DNA of 64,000 nt from Reticulascus tulasneorum (lineage: Eukaryota > Ascomycota > Sordariomycetes > Glomerellales > Reticulascaceae), in the NCBI GenBank assembly GCA_001557505.1, contig LSAX01000002.1:930001-994000 (forward strand). Direction: 5' to 3'. Below the pieces are notes generated by a model that was not told the origin of the DNA, ran no database searches, and was given only the letters and a program-made list of their open reading frames with translations. Positions 19,327-31,667 of this stretch are shown here, piece after piece. The translations under genes and the position numbers were made by a program. Every line of letters begins with the position of its first letter. Position 1 is the first letter of the stretch.

Positions 19327-22300
19327 ATGGCCACCGCTTCCGCTGCCGCACCACCGGCCGGTGCAACGGCTGATGGTGGTGATAGGTCTGGCTTCATAGA
19401 GCCGAAGCACATGGCAGCTCTTATGAGCTTTGGGGTATGTTCATCGGAGTTGGGTTTCCGTCATTTAGCAAATTCACTGATCGTTTATAGAGAATACTAT
19501 CCTACTCAACCAAGACAGATAAGATAGTTCTAGCCGCATCGTCGGTTGCTGCTGTGGCTGCAGGGCTGACCATGCCATTGATGAACGTTCTCTTCGGTAA
19601 GTCTTGCTCGTATTGCATGATTGCATTTAAACATTTTGGTGCTAACAAACCCTAGGCAGACTCGTTGGAACTTTCACTGGCTTCTTCAAGCAAGGCACAC
19701 AGGAAACCGAAGATGAGTTTCTTCAGGCCGTCGACCAATGTGTGTACGTATTATTGGTCCTCAAACATTGTGATTGATAATTAACTGATCCTGCTTGCAG
19801 TTTGTATATTGTCTATCTTTTCTTTGCGAGATTATGTCTGTCTTACGTCTCCAATGTTAGTGTTACTTTGCTGCTCCCCAGTCTCCAACTAACACCAAAA
19901 AAGCTCGGCTTCCGTATGATCAGTCTAAGAATATCTGCGGCGATCAGACTAGTCTATCTGAAGTCCCTCTTCAGCCTTCCTATCTCCATGCTAGACATGC
20001 TGCCATCGGGGCAAACCGCGGCCATCATTACCATCACAGGTAGCATTCTCCAGCAAGGCATCTCAGAAAAGATGGGCCAATTCTTCTCCAGTATCTCAGT
20101 TGTTTGTGCCAGCCTGGTCATTGCGTTCACGTACAATTGGCTTCTTACGCTCGTAATAAGTATGGGGCTCATATTCATTGCACTTGTCTACATCTACACC
20201 ACGCCGTTCATCGTGAAGAGCATGACGGCAATCCAAGAGGCGGATATGAAAGCGGCGTCCGTGGCCTCGGAGGCATTCACTTCGGTGAGAATGCTGGCTG
20301 CTTGCGGAGCCGAGTCAAAAATGTACGGCCGATATGCGAGCTTCGTCGATGAGACACGACAGAAAGGGATGCATATGGCATGGATGGTGGCCACGCAACA
20401 GGGGCTGAGTGAGTCTCCAAAATTCAGCCATGTCGCACTGTAACTAACTCTGCCTAGTCTTCTTTGCTATATACGCGTAAGTGCTTGTAGATTCCTACCT
20501 TTACTGTAAGTTCTGAGATGTGCGCTAACAATATCACAGCACATTCGCGCTGGCATTCTGGTACGCCTTCAGGATGTATATGATGCTGGCCATAACCAGC
20601 CCCGAGTCACTAATTGTGTAAGAACACAGTGATCGTCTACTAAATAAGCCCAAAACGTTTACTAACACAACGTGCCAGAGTGCTCCTTTGCGTAATGATG
20701 ATGGCCTCCTCTATCGGTCAAATTGCCGCTCCGTTGTCCGCGGCATCTCAAGCAGCCGAGGCCGGCGCCATCTTCCACACCATCATAGATGCTCCGAAGC
20801 CCGTATATGGCACGGCACATGGCGATGACGTTTCAGCAGACGGAGATATTGTCTTCGAGAACGTCAACTTTACGTACCCCAAGCGGCTTGACGTTAAGGT
20901 GCTCGATAACTTGAGTCTGCGATTTCCAGCGGGAAAGATGACAGCCATCGTAGGCCCATCAGGGTCCGGAAAGAGCACGATTGTCGGGGTGTTGGAGAGA
21001 TGGTATGAGTTCAATGGAGATCCGAACACGAATCAACTGGTGAGTCGACAACGACCTGTTTTCAGGATGCTGTATTGTACTGACAACATACCTAGATCCT
21101 CTGGCTTCGAAATGGTCTGGTCTCCGTTGGAGGACGGAAACTCAGTGAAGTTGACGTGAAGTGGTGGCGGAATCAGATCGGCCTTGTTCAGCAAGACAAC
21201 GCACTCTTCAACACGACAATCTACAAGAACGTAGAGCACGGGCTGATCGGGACCGAGTGGGAACATCAAGCCGATGAAGTAAAGGCGAAACTGATCGAGG
21301 AGGCATGCAAAGACGCCTTCGCGGACGAGTTCATCTCTCGTCTTCCAGACGTACGTGCTACCTTGAGTGTTTGCCATCTTACGATGGTTTACCCCCCTGA
21401 GTGTCTCGCTGACCTTTCCAGGGTTACCAAACCGCCGTCGGTGATTCTGGAATCAAGATCAGTGGTGGCCAACGACAGCGGCTTGCCATTGCTCGCGCAA
21501 TAGTCAAGCAGCCGAAGATTTTGATTCTCGATGAAGCCACCTCTGCCATCGACGTGCGTAGCGAGGCCATCGTGCAAGCGGCTCTTGACCGCGCTTGCCA
21601 GGGTCGGACGACGATCGTAATTGCACACCGACTGGGTACCATCAAGAAAGCAGATAACATCATCGTCCTCCGCAAGGGCCAGGTTGTTCAGCAGGGCACG
21701 CACGAGGACCTCCTAGCGCAATTTGACGGTCCGTACTACTTGCTAGCGACTGCTCAGAAGCTTGAGATGGGAGACGGCGATGACGTCTCGCATGACGAAC
21801 CAGACCAAATGGAGAAGCCACCTGCAGAAACAGTGTATTCTGAAAAGGGAGAGTTCTTCGGCGAGGAATCGCAGGATCACAAGTACAAGATGAGGTCGGA
21901 CGAAGAGAGCACCTCTGACGATACGATGGTCGAAACGGCCGACTCTGACGTCGAGGACGGCCCGGAGGAGACGCTTTTAGGGTTCGCTAAAAGGGCCGCG
22001 TCGCCTTTCCGCCGAAGAAAGAGGTATGGAAGCTTTTGGACAGTGCTTTTCGAGCAAAGTTCGAGATGGAAGTTGTATGGCGTGGTACTATTGGCAGCAC
22101 TTGGGGCGGGAGGTTAGTTACCAGCCATCATTCCTTCGTAGCCCAAAGAGCCCTGTCTAACTGAACATGACTACAGCCAGCACACCCCTCCAGTCCTACC
22201 TCTTCGCAACCCTTGTATCGCTGTTCTCACTATGGGGTACTTTCCTCTCAGACCTGGTCAACTTCTGGTGCCTGATGTTCCTCTACCTCGCAATCGGGGT

Positions 22301-24297
22301 CGGACTCAGCCATATGGCTCTCGGCTGGTCCACCACAACCCTCGGCTTCGTATGTTAGATTCTCATTCAGAATAGCAAATGCCTAGCTAACTCTTGAGCC
22401 CAGAAAATAACACGCACCTACCGCAAAGAATACTTCTCGTCCATGCTCTCCAAACGCCCCTCCTTCTTCGACAGCGAACACAACTCCACCGGCTCCCTCA
22501 CGAGTCGCCTCGCTACCGACCCGACGCAGTTACAGCAGCTGCTCGGCACGAACATGGCCTTCGTCCTCATGTCCTTCTTCAACGTGATCGGCTGCGTCCT
22601 CATCGCCCTCGTCTTCGGCTGGAAGCTGACGCTCGTGGCGCTCTGCACGAGCATGCCGGTCATCGTGCTGGCCATGTTCTACCGCGTGCGGCATGAGATG
22701 CGGCTCGAGGACATGAGCAATGCCGTGTTCTCGGAGAGCGCCAAGTTCGCGTCCGAGAGCATTGCGAACATTCGGACGGTGAGCAGCCTTACAATGGAGG
22801 CAGGGATCTGCAAGAGGTATGAGGATCTGTTGAAAGGGCATATTCGGGATGCTGTCAAGAATGCGAGGGTTTCCGTGCTTCTGTTTTCGTTTAGTGATAG
22901 TGTTTCGTTACTTTGTATGGCTTTTGTGCTCTGGTAAGTTGAAATCCCCATCAGAATGATTCACAATCCGGGGAATTAACCTCTTATTAATGCAATATAG
23001 GTATGGTGGCATCTTGATTGCTCGGCACGAGTACTCGCCATTTCAGTATAGTAAGTACATCCTCTAGTTCGGTAACCGAAACGCAGCCTAACAAGTTCAT
23101 AGTGGTTGTCTACATCGCTGTGGTACAGGTATGTCTACAACTTTAAGCCCGGCAAGCAGTTGTCACGCTAACAAATCTCCAGGGCGGTATGAGTGCCGGC
23201 CAATGGCTCAGCTTTGGACCAAGTGAGTACCCATTCATAGTTGGAATGTCGTATCGCAAAGCTAATCCCGTAGACATCGCCAGCGCAACAGCCGCAGCGG
23301 ATCGTGTGCTAGGCATCCGCGAGACTGATGACGACGATGCGAGCCGCCCTTCGGTAGACACAGAAGTCATTGGAGTAAACGAGAAAGGTGTCGAGCTAGA
23401 GTTCAAGAATGTTTGGTTTAGTTACCCGACCCGGCCCGTTCCCGTACTGAATGGGTTGGATCTAAAGGTGCGTCGAGCCGCCCTGTGTCCGAGTCCAATC
23501 ACTTACAACAAATGGATATAGATCAAAAGCGGCCAATTCGCCGCCATTGTTGGACCGTCAGGTACATCCATCCTCTTTCAGAAAGGCATAGGGGACTAGA
23601 GAGCTAACTATTCACAGGATCCGGCAAGACAACCATCATCTCTCTCCTCGAGCGCTTCTACAGCCTCGACACAGGCCGCATCCTCTCAAACGGCCGCGAC
23701 ATCTCCACCCTCCACCTCCCGCAGTACCGTAAATCCATCTCCCTCGTCGCCCAAGACCCATCTCTCTTCAACGGCTCCATCCGCTCCAACATCCTTCTCG
23801 GCATGCCCGACGAAGCCTCCGTCTCGGATGCAGACCTCTATGCCGCGGCCCGCGATGCCGGCATCCACGACTTCATCGCCTCGCTGCCGGATGGCTACAA
23901 CACGCCGGTCGGCGTCGCAGGCGTAGCTCTCTCAGGCGGCCAGAAGCAGCGCGTATCGATTGCGCGTGCGCTGATACGGCAGCCCGGGTTGTTGCTCCTC
24001 GACGAGGCGACGAGCAGTCTTGACAGCGAGACGGAGCGCGAGGTGCAAGCTGTTTTCGAGGGGGCCAAGGGGACGAGGACGATGGTGGTCGTGGCGCATC
24101 GGTTGGCGACGGTGCAGAATGCGGATGTGATCTTTGTTATGAGTGACGGGAGGGTGGTTGAGAAGGGTGATCATGCCAGCCTCGTGGCCAGGAGAGGGGT
24201 TTACTTCCAGATGGTGAGTTTTCTCCCCCGAGGGGGTGTTCCAAGTGAAGGTTATACTAACAATGAACAGTGCCAATCGCAGGCGCTAGACAGGTGA
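19327..24297 (+). CDS. Full-length ABC-B (MDR/Ste6-like) exporter, 1313 aa, 19 exons
   Basis: Architecture (TMD-NBD)x2. Exons: 19327-19434, 19491-19596, 19656-19743, 19801-19855, 19904-20408, 20458-20476, 20540-20617, 20679-21039, 21096-21350, 21422-22112, 22177-22349, 22404-22933, 23001-23050, 23103-23128, 23183-23222, 23274-23467, 23522-23561, 23618-24213 and 24271-24297; phases close throughout. NBD1 has Walker [10 protein letters not shown], signature ISGGQRQR, Walker [13 protein letters not shown] and the H-loop IAHRLGT; NBD2 has [26 protein letters not shown] and VAHRLAT. Both sites look catalytically complete. An acidic linker (about residues 620-680) joins the halves. It sits about 0.9 kb beyond the hydrolase on the same strand as part of the PKS locus, so export of the polyketide, or self-protection, is the likely job. 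The last exon codes for only CQSQALDR. The gene is unusually intron-rich, with micro-exons of 19 and 26 nt. Confidence 0.92.
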
Positions 24298-25035
24298 GTG
24301 GTGACTTCAGATGAAGTGGTGGACACAAACAGTCCGCAGTCAAGGTGTTTAGTGGCAGGCGGGATCCGTGCTTGGGAACCTCTATTGATTCGAATACAAG
24401 AATACTATTTCAACGTGCGCTTATTGACCTGTCGCCAACATGTGTGACAGCCTCTCCATTCACCCCCCCCCCCCCCCCCCGGCCATATTGCCTCAACTGG
24501 TCTTCTATGGAATGTCACCACGATTCCAGAGGAGAAACGGTATCAATGAAAGAACATGTCCGACAGATAGCATCATTCCTTGAAGGGTAGTGTAGGAGGC
24601 AACCCGTAAGCTCAATCTTGGCGGGCGAGAGTCACCGCTCCTTACGGCTATACACACACAAATAACTATCTAGACACGCAAGGAGCATGATCAGGGGGAT
24701 AAGCAAGGCAGGAGTCCTATCACTACACCATTGATACCACAGTTCAGAAACGATGAGGCGGCAAAGGCCACGAGAGTGAAGTATGCACCAGATGTATATT
24801 TACGATGCCGCCACAGCCCTGGGGCCGCAATGCAATGCACCTTTCTTCCCCTTCCGCTACCTAGTGTACAACTATACCCTTCCAGTTGGCCCCCCATCCA
24901 TGCAAAACTTCATGTATTCCATGTCCAATACGTCATTCGTAACGGCATGCTAGTGATACAATCGCGCTGGGTCAGACATGAAGCCAAAAGTCAATATCCG
25001 TCTCGTGTCATCATGTTCACATCATCGACCCGTGC
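24298..25035. other. Convergent intergenic region with an 18-bp poly-C tract
   Basis: Lies between the ABC transporter and NIPA transporter stop codons (convergent). Holds an uninterrupted run of 18 C at 24463-24480. No gene seen; 24731-25039 is open but has no protein features. Confidence 0.55.
24463..24480. repeat. C18 mononucleotide tract
   Basis: Eighteen consecutive C residues in the 3' region of the ABC transporter gene. A length-unstable sequence; the exact count may be affected by sequencing or assembly. Confidence 0.9.
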
Positions 25036-27326
25036 TTAAATAAACGCGCCTGTTCCGCCACCTGGCGGTGAGCGCTTTCTATCCCCATGCGCAGGAGGAG
25101 CTGGCGGTGGGGAACCTTGAGTTCCGCCCCGAGACTGGTTCCATCTTGTTCGTTGGGCTTCGTATTCTGCTGGGTCGACTCCTCTCTCGTCGCTTCCTCT
25201 TCTCGGCGGAGAGCTCGTAGTGATACCTCTTCCGTATCTCGACTCTATCACTGGCGCACTGGCAAGCGCATTTGCACGCCTCTTCTCCTCGTCTACATAA
25301 GGCTCTTCCTCGTCATCTTCTTCGTCGGGAAATCGAGGTAGAGCTGGCATGGAATGCGAGTCGCCCTTGACCAGGCCTAGGCGCTCCTCTTCAGTCGCAT
25401 CCTTGACCAACGGACTTGAGTAACCCCGAGACCCTATCCCTAACCTACTGGGCAGCCTTTCTTGCGGCTGGTGGCTATCATCTACCACACCAGCTTGTTG
25501 GTGTTGCTGGTGTCTCCTAAAGACATTCTGGAAGGAAAACTGTCTCCTAGCGGAATGTGGCGGGGGCGTTGGGCCAAGTTGCGAGCCGCTTCCACTAGCC
25601 CCGCTACCACTTGATGGGTTTCGCTGCTCATAAACACCACCTGCTCCGGCGTATGCCGTGTCAGGGTTTTGCTGTAGGCCGACCGGGAGACCGTACACAT
25701 GCTCACGGCTCCTGCCGAAGTACGCACCATCCTCATCGTCGCGCTTCTGCACGGGCACCGAAATTTCCGTCAACGGAACAGGGTGCATCGGGCTTTGCAC
25801 TTTTTGATCCTGGCGAAAGTCAGGATGGCCAGGGGTTATGACGCTTCTGGCTCGGTTTCGAATTGTGCCAGCAATGCTCGACAAAATACCGGGGGATGTG
25901 GGTCGGTCATCCTCAGCCAGCTCGTCCTCTGTCGGGAAACGCGCCATACCCAAGGGTGGGTGAACGGCCGGAGTTGTGGGTGCAACGAACGGGTTTGGCG
26001 ACGTCATGGACCTACCACGCCCACTTCCAAAGTTCATTGTTTTTCGTCTCCTCAGTCCGTCCCATTCGTACGTTTGACCATCTTCGCTGACCGGTTCCAG
26101 CTGCTCCCTGGCTTTCTCCTCATGCAGTCTCCTCAACTCGTCAAGTTCCATCTTCTGCCTCGCCACCGAGAATCGTCGCACAATAGCAGCGGCGCCACGG
26201 ATCGCATCGGCCTTCGGTTCCGTCTCCGGTTGCTCTTGTTCCGCAATGGTGTGGATCTGATCCAGGTCGCCCTTGAATACTGCAGTGTCGGGCACATCTT
26301 TTGCAGACTTGGAGAGCTGAAGAAGAACGACTCCAGCACAGATGGTGAGGAAACCGTTCACCACAGTTACAATCGATGAAGGGGTGCCTTTGAAGCCACG
26401 GAATAAAACTGCCGATGTGATGATGGTTGTGCTAGTAAAATAGACGTAGTATGTCGGCGTAACCATAGCTGCGTTGAATAGATTCAATGCTTTCTGGAGG
26501 AGGGTTAGCGCATGGCAGACTTGAGAAGGGAAGAAGAGCTGCTCACGTTTAGGTAGATAATCTCGGTCAGTAGAGTCGCAATGATAAAGACCAGGAGGAC
26601 GTAGGTGAACCACTGATTAAACTGCGGAGTGCCTTGAGCCTGTGCCACAATGGCAGCTCCCAGACCCTGGGTGGCAACGACACTTAGTCCTCCAACCCAG
26701 CTGCAAATAGAGATGTAGACCAGCATATTCTTCTTGCCCCATCTCGGACCTGCCCAGAACGCGACAAAGGCGGAGCCAATGATGACGACTCCTGCGAAGG
26801 ATAGAAAGCCTGGCGCAATGACGAAGCCCTGCATTTGCTGAATGTTGGCGACGGACGAGGTTGTGGGCGCATTCATGACGATGACGATGGATCCGACAAT
26901 GCAGAGGAAGCATGCCACCTTTCCAACCATACTCAGTCGCTCCTTGAGGAAGATGGCCGAGAGGATGGCTGTAAGAACGACGGAGAGGGCACCCAGCGGC
27001 GTCACCAGGATAGCGTCGGTGAAGGCGTATGCGGCGAAATTGAGAACCTCGCCAATAATCATCAGGGTCATTCCTCCCCACCACCAAACGTTCTTGAGAT
27101 AGCCGTAGCCCTCGCCCGGTATTTCCTTGTATTTCTCGTTCGCCTTCAGCAAGCCGACCTTCTTCATGACAAACGAGCAGCCGATGAAAGCGCCGGAGCC
27201 GATGGCTAGCGAGATACCGACTATTTTGAAGACGGGCGGTCGGTCGGCAGCATTTGGATCTGATGCGCCGCCTGCTCGCGCATATATCTCGTTGGCCGCT
27301 ACGAGCATCTCTCCTGCGTTCTCCAT
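25036..27326 (-). CDS. NIPA-family magnesium transporter with long cytosolic tail, 745 aa, 2 exons
   Basis: Exons 27326-26547 and 26493-25036 (phase 0 junction ...IIYLN-KALNLFNAAMVTPTYYV). The first about 350 residues are the NIPA/DUF803 (drug/metabolite transporter superfamily) core with about nine hydrophobic helices, including GSGAFIGCSFVMKKVGL, WWGGMTLMIIGEVLNFAAYAF, LVTPLGALSVVLTAILSAIFLKE and PTYYVYFTSTTIITSA, all characteristic of the family. NIPA proteins carry Mg2+ across plasma or endosomal membranes. The remaining about 390 residues are a hydrophilic, probably disordered Ser/Pro/Arg-rich tail with an acidic patch (DEEDDEEEP), likely regulatory. Family assignment firm; transport specificity inferred from the family. 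Confidence 0.9.
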
Positions 27327-30300
27327 TGCGTCCTCAACGACGCGGGCGACCAGGTCGCCGTGGTGATTGATGTGTTTTCGTCGACCCTCGTCTCGTCGGT
27401 CAGGATTCTTTGATAGACTCGAGTAAATTTCCGTCTAGAAGCTCTTTGCGAAAAGTGTGGAAGAGCACGGCATAGAACAGTGAGCGGGATCGATCTGGAT
27501 TGAAGAAATTCCTGGGTAGCTGGGGGGTGTTAACCAAGGTGAAGGGTGGGTTGTGTCTTGGCAACGCTTCGACTTGTCAAGATGGTAGATCTTTCAAGGC
27601 GGAACGACTGACGTTTGGAACAGGGCAAATCCAGGGTCTTGGATCAGATCATTGGGGGGATCCGCAGTTCGGAAGAATAAAGGAGGATTATGGTTCGAAG
27701 TTCTCGAGAGGTTCGAGAGCGGTTCGTCAGGCGTTACGAAGGGGTGGCAGGAGGAGCTTCTTGAGACGCTTCTTGTACGAGATTGTGGCTCGGAGGGGTG
27801 GCTGCGTGGATTGAGAGGGGGGTGCGTATGTGTGTGTGTGGATGTTTTTTTCGCCGCAGTCAGTTCGGCCTTGGGTGGGCGATTGTTGAAACGTAGTTTG
27901 TAACTCTTGCGATGTCTTTTTCTCTTCAATTAGAAACGGAATGGTTTGAAAGATACAGAGAAGACAAGAATAATCGTGTGTACGGACGAGAGAGTATGTA
28001 GAGTGGTGTATGTTTGCACGGAATAGAAGAGAGAAGGGACGCAAGTTCAGCTTGGCGGCGTTCGTTGATAACAAGGAACTAGAAGCGAAAGAACAGTGCC
28101 GGACGACCATCCCCAAGACAGACAGGACAGTGAGAGACAGGGCCTAGATTTTTCTGGTGGGGTTACGGGCTAAGGTTGTTTTAGCGTAGCGCCTCCACTC
28201 ACCTCCCCACTGCGTGGAAGGACCCTTGCCATGATTGAGGTTCTTGAAAAGGAGGGGAGTGGAGCCCGTCGTTGGAGGGGCAGCCACTGCAGCGAGTGAT
28301 GCTCCAACTTCCAATTTAGGGGCTGAAGCACGTAGTCAGGCCACCGAGCCGCCTGTAATCCCAGACTTACAAACTGCCATGTTACAGTGAGTAAGCCCCC
28401 GACTCGGTCGTGGACTGCAGTGTTTCTTAGTACAAGCAGCTGAACATGCCGGTACAACTAGTGAGCAGCCAGCTTCGCGGTTGGGGGTTAGGTTAGGCTC
28501 TCTCCTACTACTCAGTAGATTCCTTATTCCCAGCTACCTGTCTTGAAGCCCCGATTCGCGATGCATCATCAACTGGGCTGTGCAGTGCCCTCTTCAAACA
28601 TCTCCCCAGTTGGTTGCTTGCGCATTGCCAGCTGAACCGAGTACGAGCTTGCTCGCCGCAGGAGGCAAAGAACTACGTGTACGGCTGATGCTGGTACAGA
28701 ATATCCCCCCGTTTGTTTCCTTATTTGGCCCCAGATATAATGCGCATATTAGCTGGGTACGGACCTATTAAGACAGGAATAGCAGAAAACACTGGACGAT
28801 AGCACCGCCAAATGGGACACCAATCCCCGGTTTCGAGACTACCTACCCTAGACTAGATAGTTGATGTGCACACACCAGGCTGGGGGGCTTTTCCGATTAC
28901 CTTCTATTTTTCCTGTACCCCGTCGCTGGCATCTCCAATACGAGCTCCTCCTCTGTCCAGGCGGCGCCTCGAACAGATTTCATCATTCCGAATGTGCCTC
29001 CCGTTTGGGTAAATCGAGGTTCAATCGATACCTCACCGTGCATGTCGGAAATGCCAATCACTCACTTGGCCCGGCCCAAAGTAAAGCAATACCTGGGGAG
29101 TTCGTCCACTCTGCCGTCAAATCCCACACCACCCCAACAAAAGTGTTTGGAAGGGTCGCATCGTCACCCCGGCCAGTGATGTCAGGAACTGCAAGGGATT
29201 TGCGCCGCCGGGCTTGCTTGATAGGCCCAGCCCTACCCAGGATGGGACAGAACAGGACCAGGGAGGGAAGACTTGGGGAATGAATTGTGCCATCGACTGC
29301 CCCAATTTGTATCTGATTGCCAATTTGGTCATCGCTTCACCAGGGCAACGAACTACGTCACCGTCATCCAGCACGATCGCAGTTCCAAGTACCTTTTCAT
29401 GTCTCGGCTCTCTCGCCGCAGTCCTCACTCAAAATGCTCGATCCCATGAGATCTATCGTATCGAGAGAGGAAACTTGAAAAATGTCGCCAACGCTGTTGC
29501 CGCTAAGGATTCAGCTTGGAGCGGCCTTTCACTAGGTTCGAATCGACAAACCCATCCCACACCCAGCAAGACGGCTACATGCGTGGTTTGTTCGTCGCCC
29601 CCTGCGACGCTGGGTGTGGCAGGCTGCGCTTGGGAGGATGCTGCCATTCCTATTGGTCAGTATTTGCTGTCCGGCTTTCTGGCTAAAGCGGCCCATCTGC
29701 ACGTCTTTCCAGCCGCGCAACACCTCCTTATCACCATCAGCTCCTTCACCCCCCCAGAGTGTATCACAATCGCAGCAAGTTGCAGGTCGGTGCTTGGAGG
29801 CCGAATGGGCTTCGACTTCCTCCTCATTCGAGGCCCCGACCTTCTCTTGTTACAGAAGCAGACCATACCTGATCGGCGATCGATCAATGTCGCCATCATG
29901 AAGGCTTGTCTCCGCCGCAATCTAGGGTCGGTACCTGGTAGGGATTTTAAGTGCCATCGAAAAAGTTAAACCCGTCGCTCTGCCTGTCCGCCGTAGACCT
30001 GGTCTTGGTGTGCCGAACTCCACGCGGACAGCAGTGAGTTGCGGTATCGCCTGCACACTAAAGCTGCCCTCCGAAACCTGGCAGAGACTGTCGTTGCGCC
30101 TTTGACCAACCTCGTGATAATAAGGGTGAACACAAATGGTCCGCTAACTCGCGGGTGACCTGTTGGGGCGGGCTGCATGATAGCAGATTCGATGGCAGTG
30201 TTTGCTGAAGCCAACTGCATCAACTGCCCAACACTCCGGACTAACCCCTGGTTCTAAGCTCCGGACAGAAATCTTCCCAAGTTTCGCTCCTGCGGCAGTG

Positions 30301-31667
30301 TAATTAATGGATCAGACAATGGAGTGTATTAATATGATACCACCAGACTTGAAAGTCTCTGCTTCATGATTAGCTGTTTGATGCACCCAATGTAAGGATC
30401 AGCCAAGATGGTATGTGAAGCCAACATCCTCATCACAGTAGCTCAGTGGAACGTGTTCCCGAACAGGGAATGGTGTCCAATTCGTTTCTACAACTGTGAA
30501 ATGGCTTTCGAGCTTGCAGCTCTTAGAGATTCTCACGCTAGCCCATTTCTAAAATGATGTCGCGATCTGATGAGTGTGCGAATCTCCGAAAAGCCTCCAT
30601 CCTGCCCATTGCATCATTCACAGAGCTGCTTTTCGCGATCTACTCTGTCCAAGACTTGAGACCTGGACGTTCTAGTACACAGGTAGTTGCGGGTCCCGCA
30701 TGTAACTGCAACGCATGGGTGCGAAATGATGAACCTTCAGGGTATTGATGCTTCTCTCCATTCCTGAGGAAGTGCAAGAGGTTTACAAAGCGGGACTGAT
30801 ATTGTGGGAATTGACTATCGTGGGGAAGTGGCCCTGAGGGTCTTGGGAAATCGCAGCCAAGATTTATCGTGCTTCGCTGCGGATGCAAGTCGTCGCGGGC
30901 CGTTTTTAGCGTCCGCTGTGGAAATCCAGCCAGATCCTTGGTTTGTGCGATCCAATATCCCTCATCTCCTGCTCCTCGCCTACCATGTAGAAGATACAAT
31001 ATCATTTGGGAAAGGGACCGGTAGAGGTGGACAATGGAATAAATTCGATTTATGAGAAAAATCCCTTGGAATCGTATTTCTGGACAAGCGCGAAGCATGG
31101 CGGGTCTGACGACCCGCTATCCATTGCGGCGAGTCCTGGACGTACAATAGCCGCCCGTAACATCGGCGCTACGAATTCCCCTGTCACCATCGGAAGAACC
31201 TCCGAGAGGCGTGTGTTTCCTGTGTTCAAAGAAACATCAGTGACACACAATGTATTAGAGCCGTTGAGAGATGTGAACATTGTAGGCATACGTGAACGAT
31301 ATAGACTATCGCGGCGTTTTATCATCGTCGTCGACGCATGAACTTTCTGGTGCCCCCCCCACTTAGACCATTATCAGTAGGTAGGCTCTGCCTGTTTGAG
31401 GTTCTACGACCTGTGAGGCTTAGTAGAAATCGGGCATTATAATTGGCGCTTGGTTCCCGCCGCAATGGGTCAACCGCCCAGGCAGAGTCGCGGCGAGGAT
31501 GGAGGCCTTATACCCCTGTACCGTAAAGCTGCCTTGTGATGGGTTTGAATGTCGCGCGGCTCACTTGGGCTGGGAGTTCATAATGGAGTCGCCACCCTTC
31601 GTGTCTTCGTCTGAAGCTTGCGACGTGACGAGATCAAATCTGGATCTCAGTGTCAGTCGAAGCTAGA
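27327..31667. other. 4.3 kb stretch with no supported gene
   Basis: The first about 0.8 kb is likely promoter and 5' leader of the NIPA gene (C/T-rich on its strand, with a short GT microsatellite near 27830). Beyond that, the open frames (the longest, 29214-29969, begins with TTG rather than ATG) overlap on both strands, lack domains or conserved-looking motifs, and have no consistent exon structure. The right end carries the promoter of the patatin-NACHT gene. It may hold an unrecognised non-coding RNA or a decayed sequence; I see nothing definite. Confidence 0.5.

Noticed and set aside
22530..22841. Charged minus-strand frame inside the ABC transporter
   Set aside because: Antisense to the second transmembrane half of the transporter; low complexity.
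29520..29560. GGTTCGAATC resembling a tRNA B box
   Set aside because: No matching A box at the right distance and no cloverleaf could be drawn around it.
29214..29969. 251-codon open frame in the gap between the NIPA and NLR-like genes
   Set aside because: It starts with TTG, is Ser/Pro/Leu-rich without any recognisable domain, and overlaps other frames of equal quality; no intron pattern supports it.
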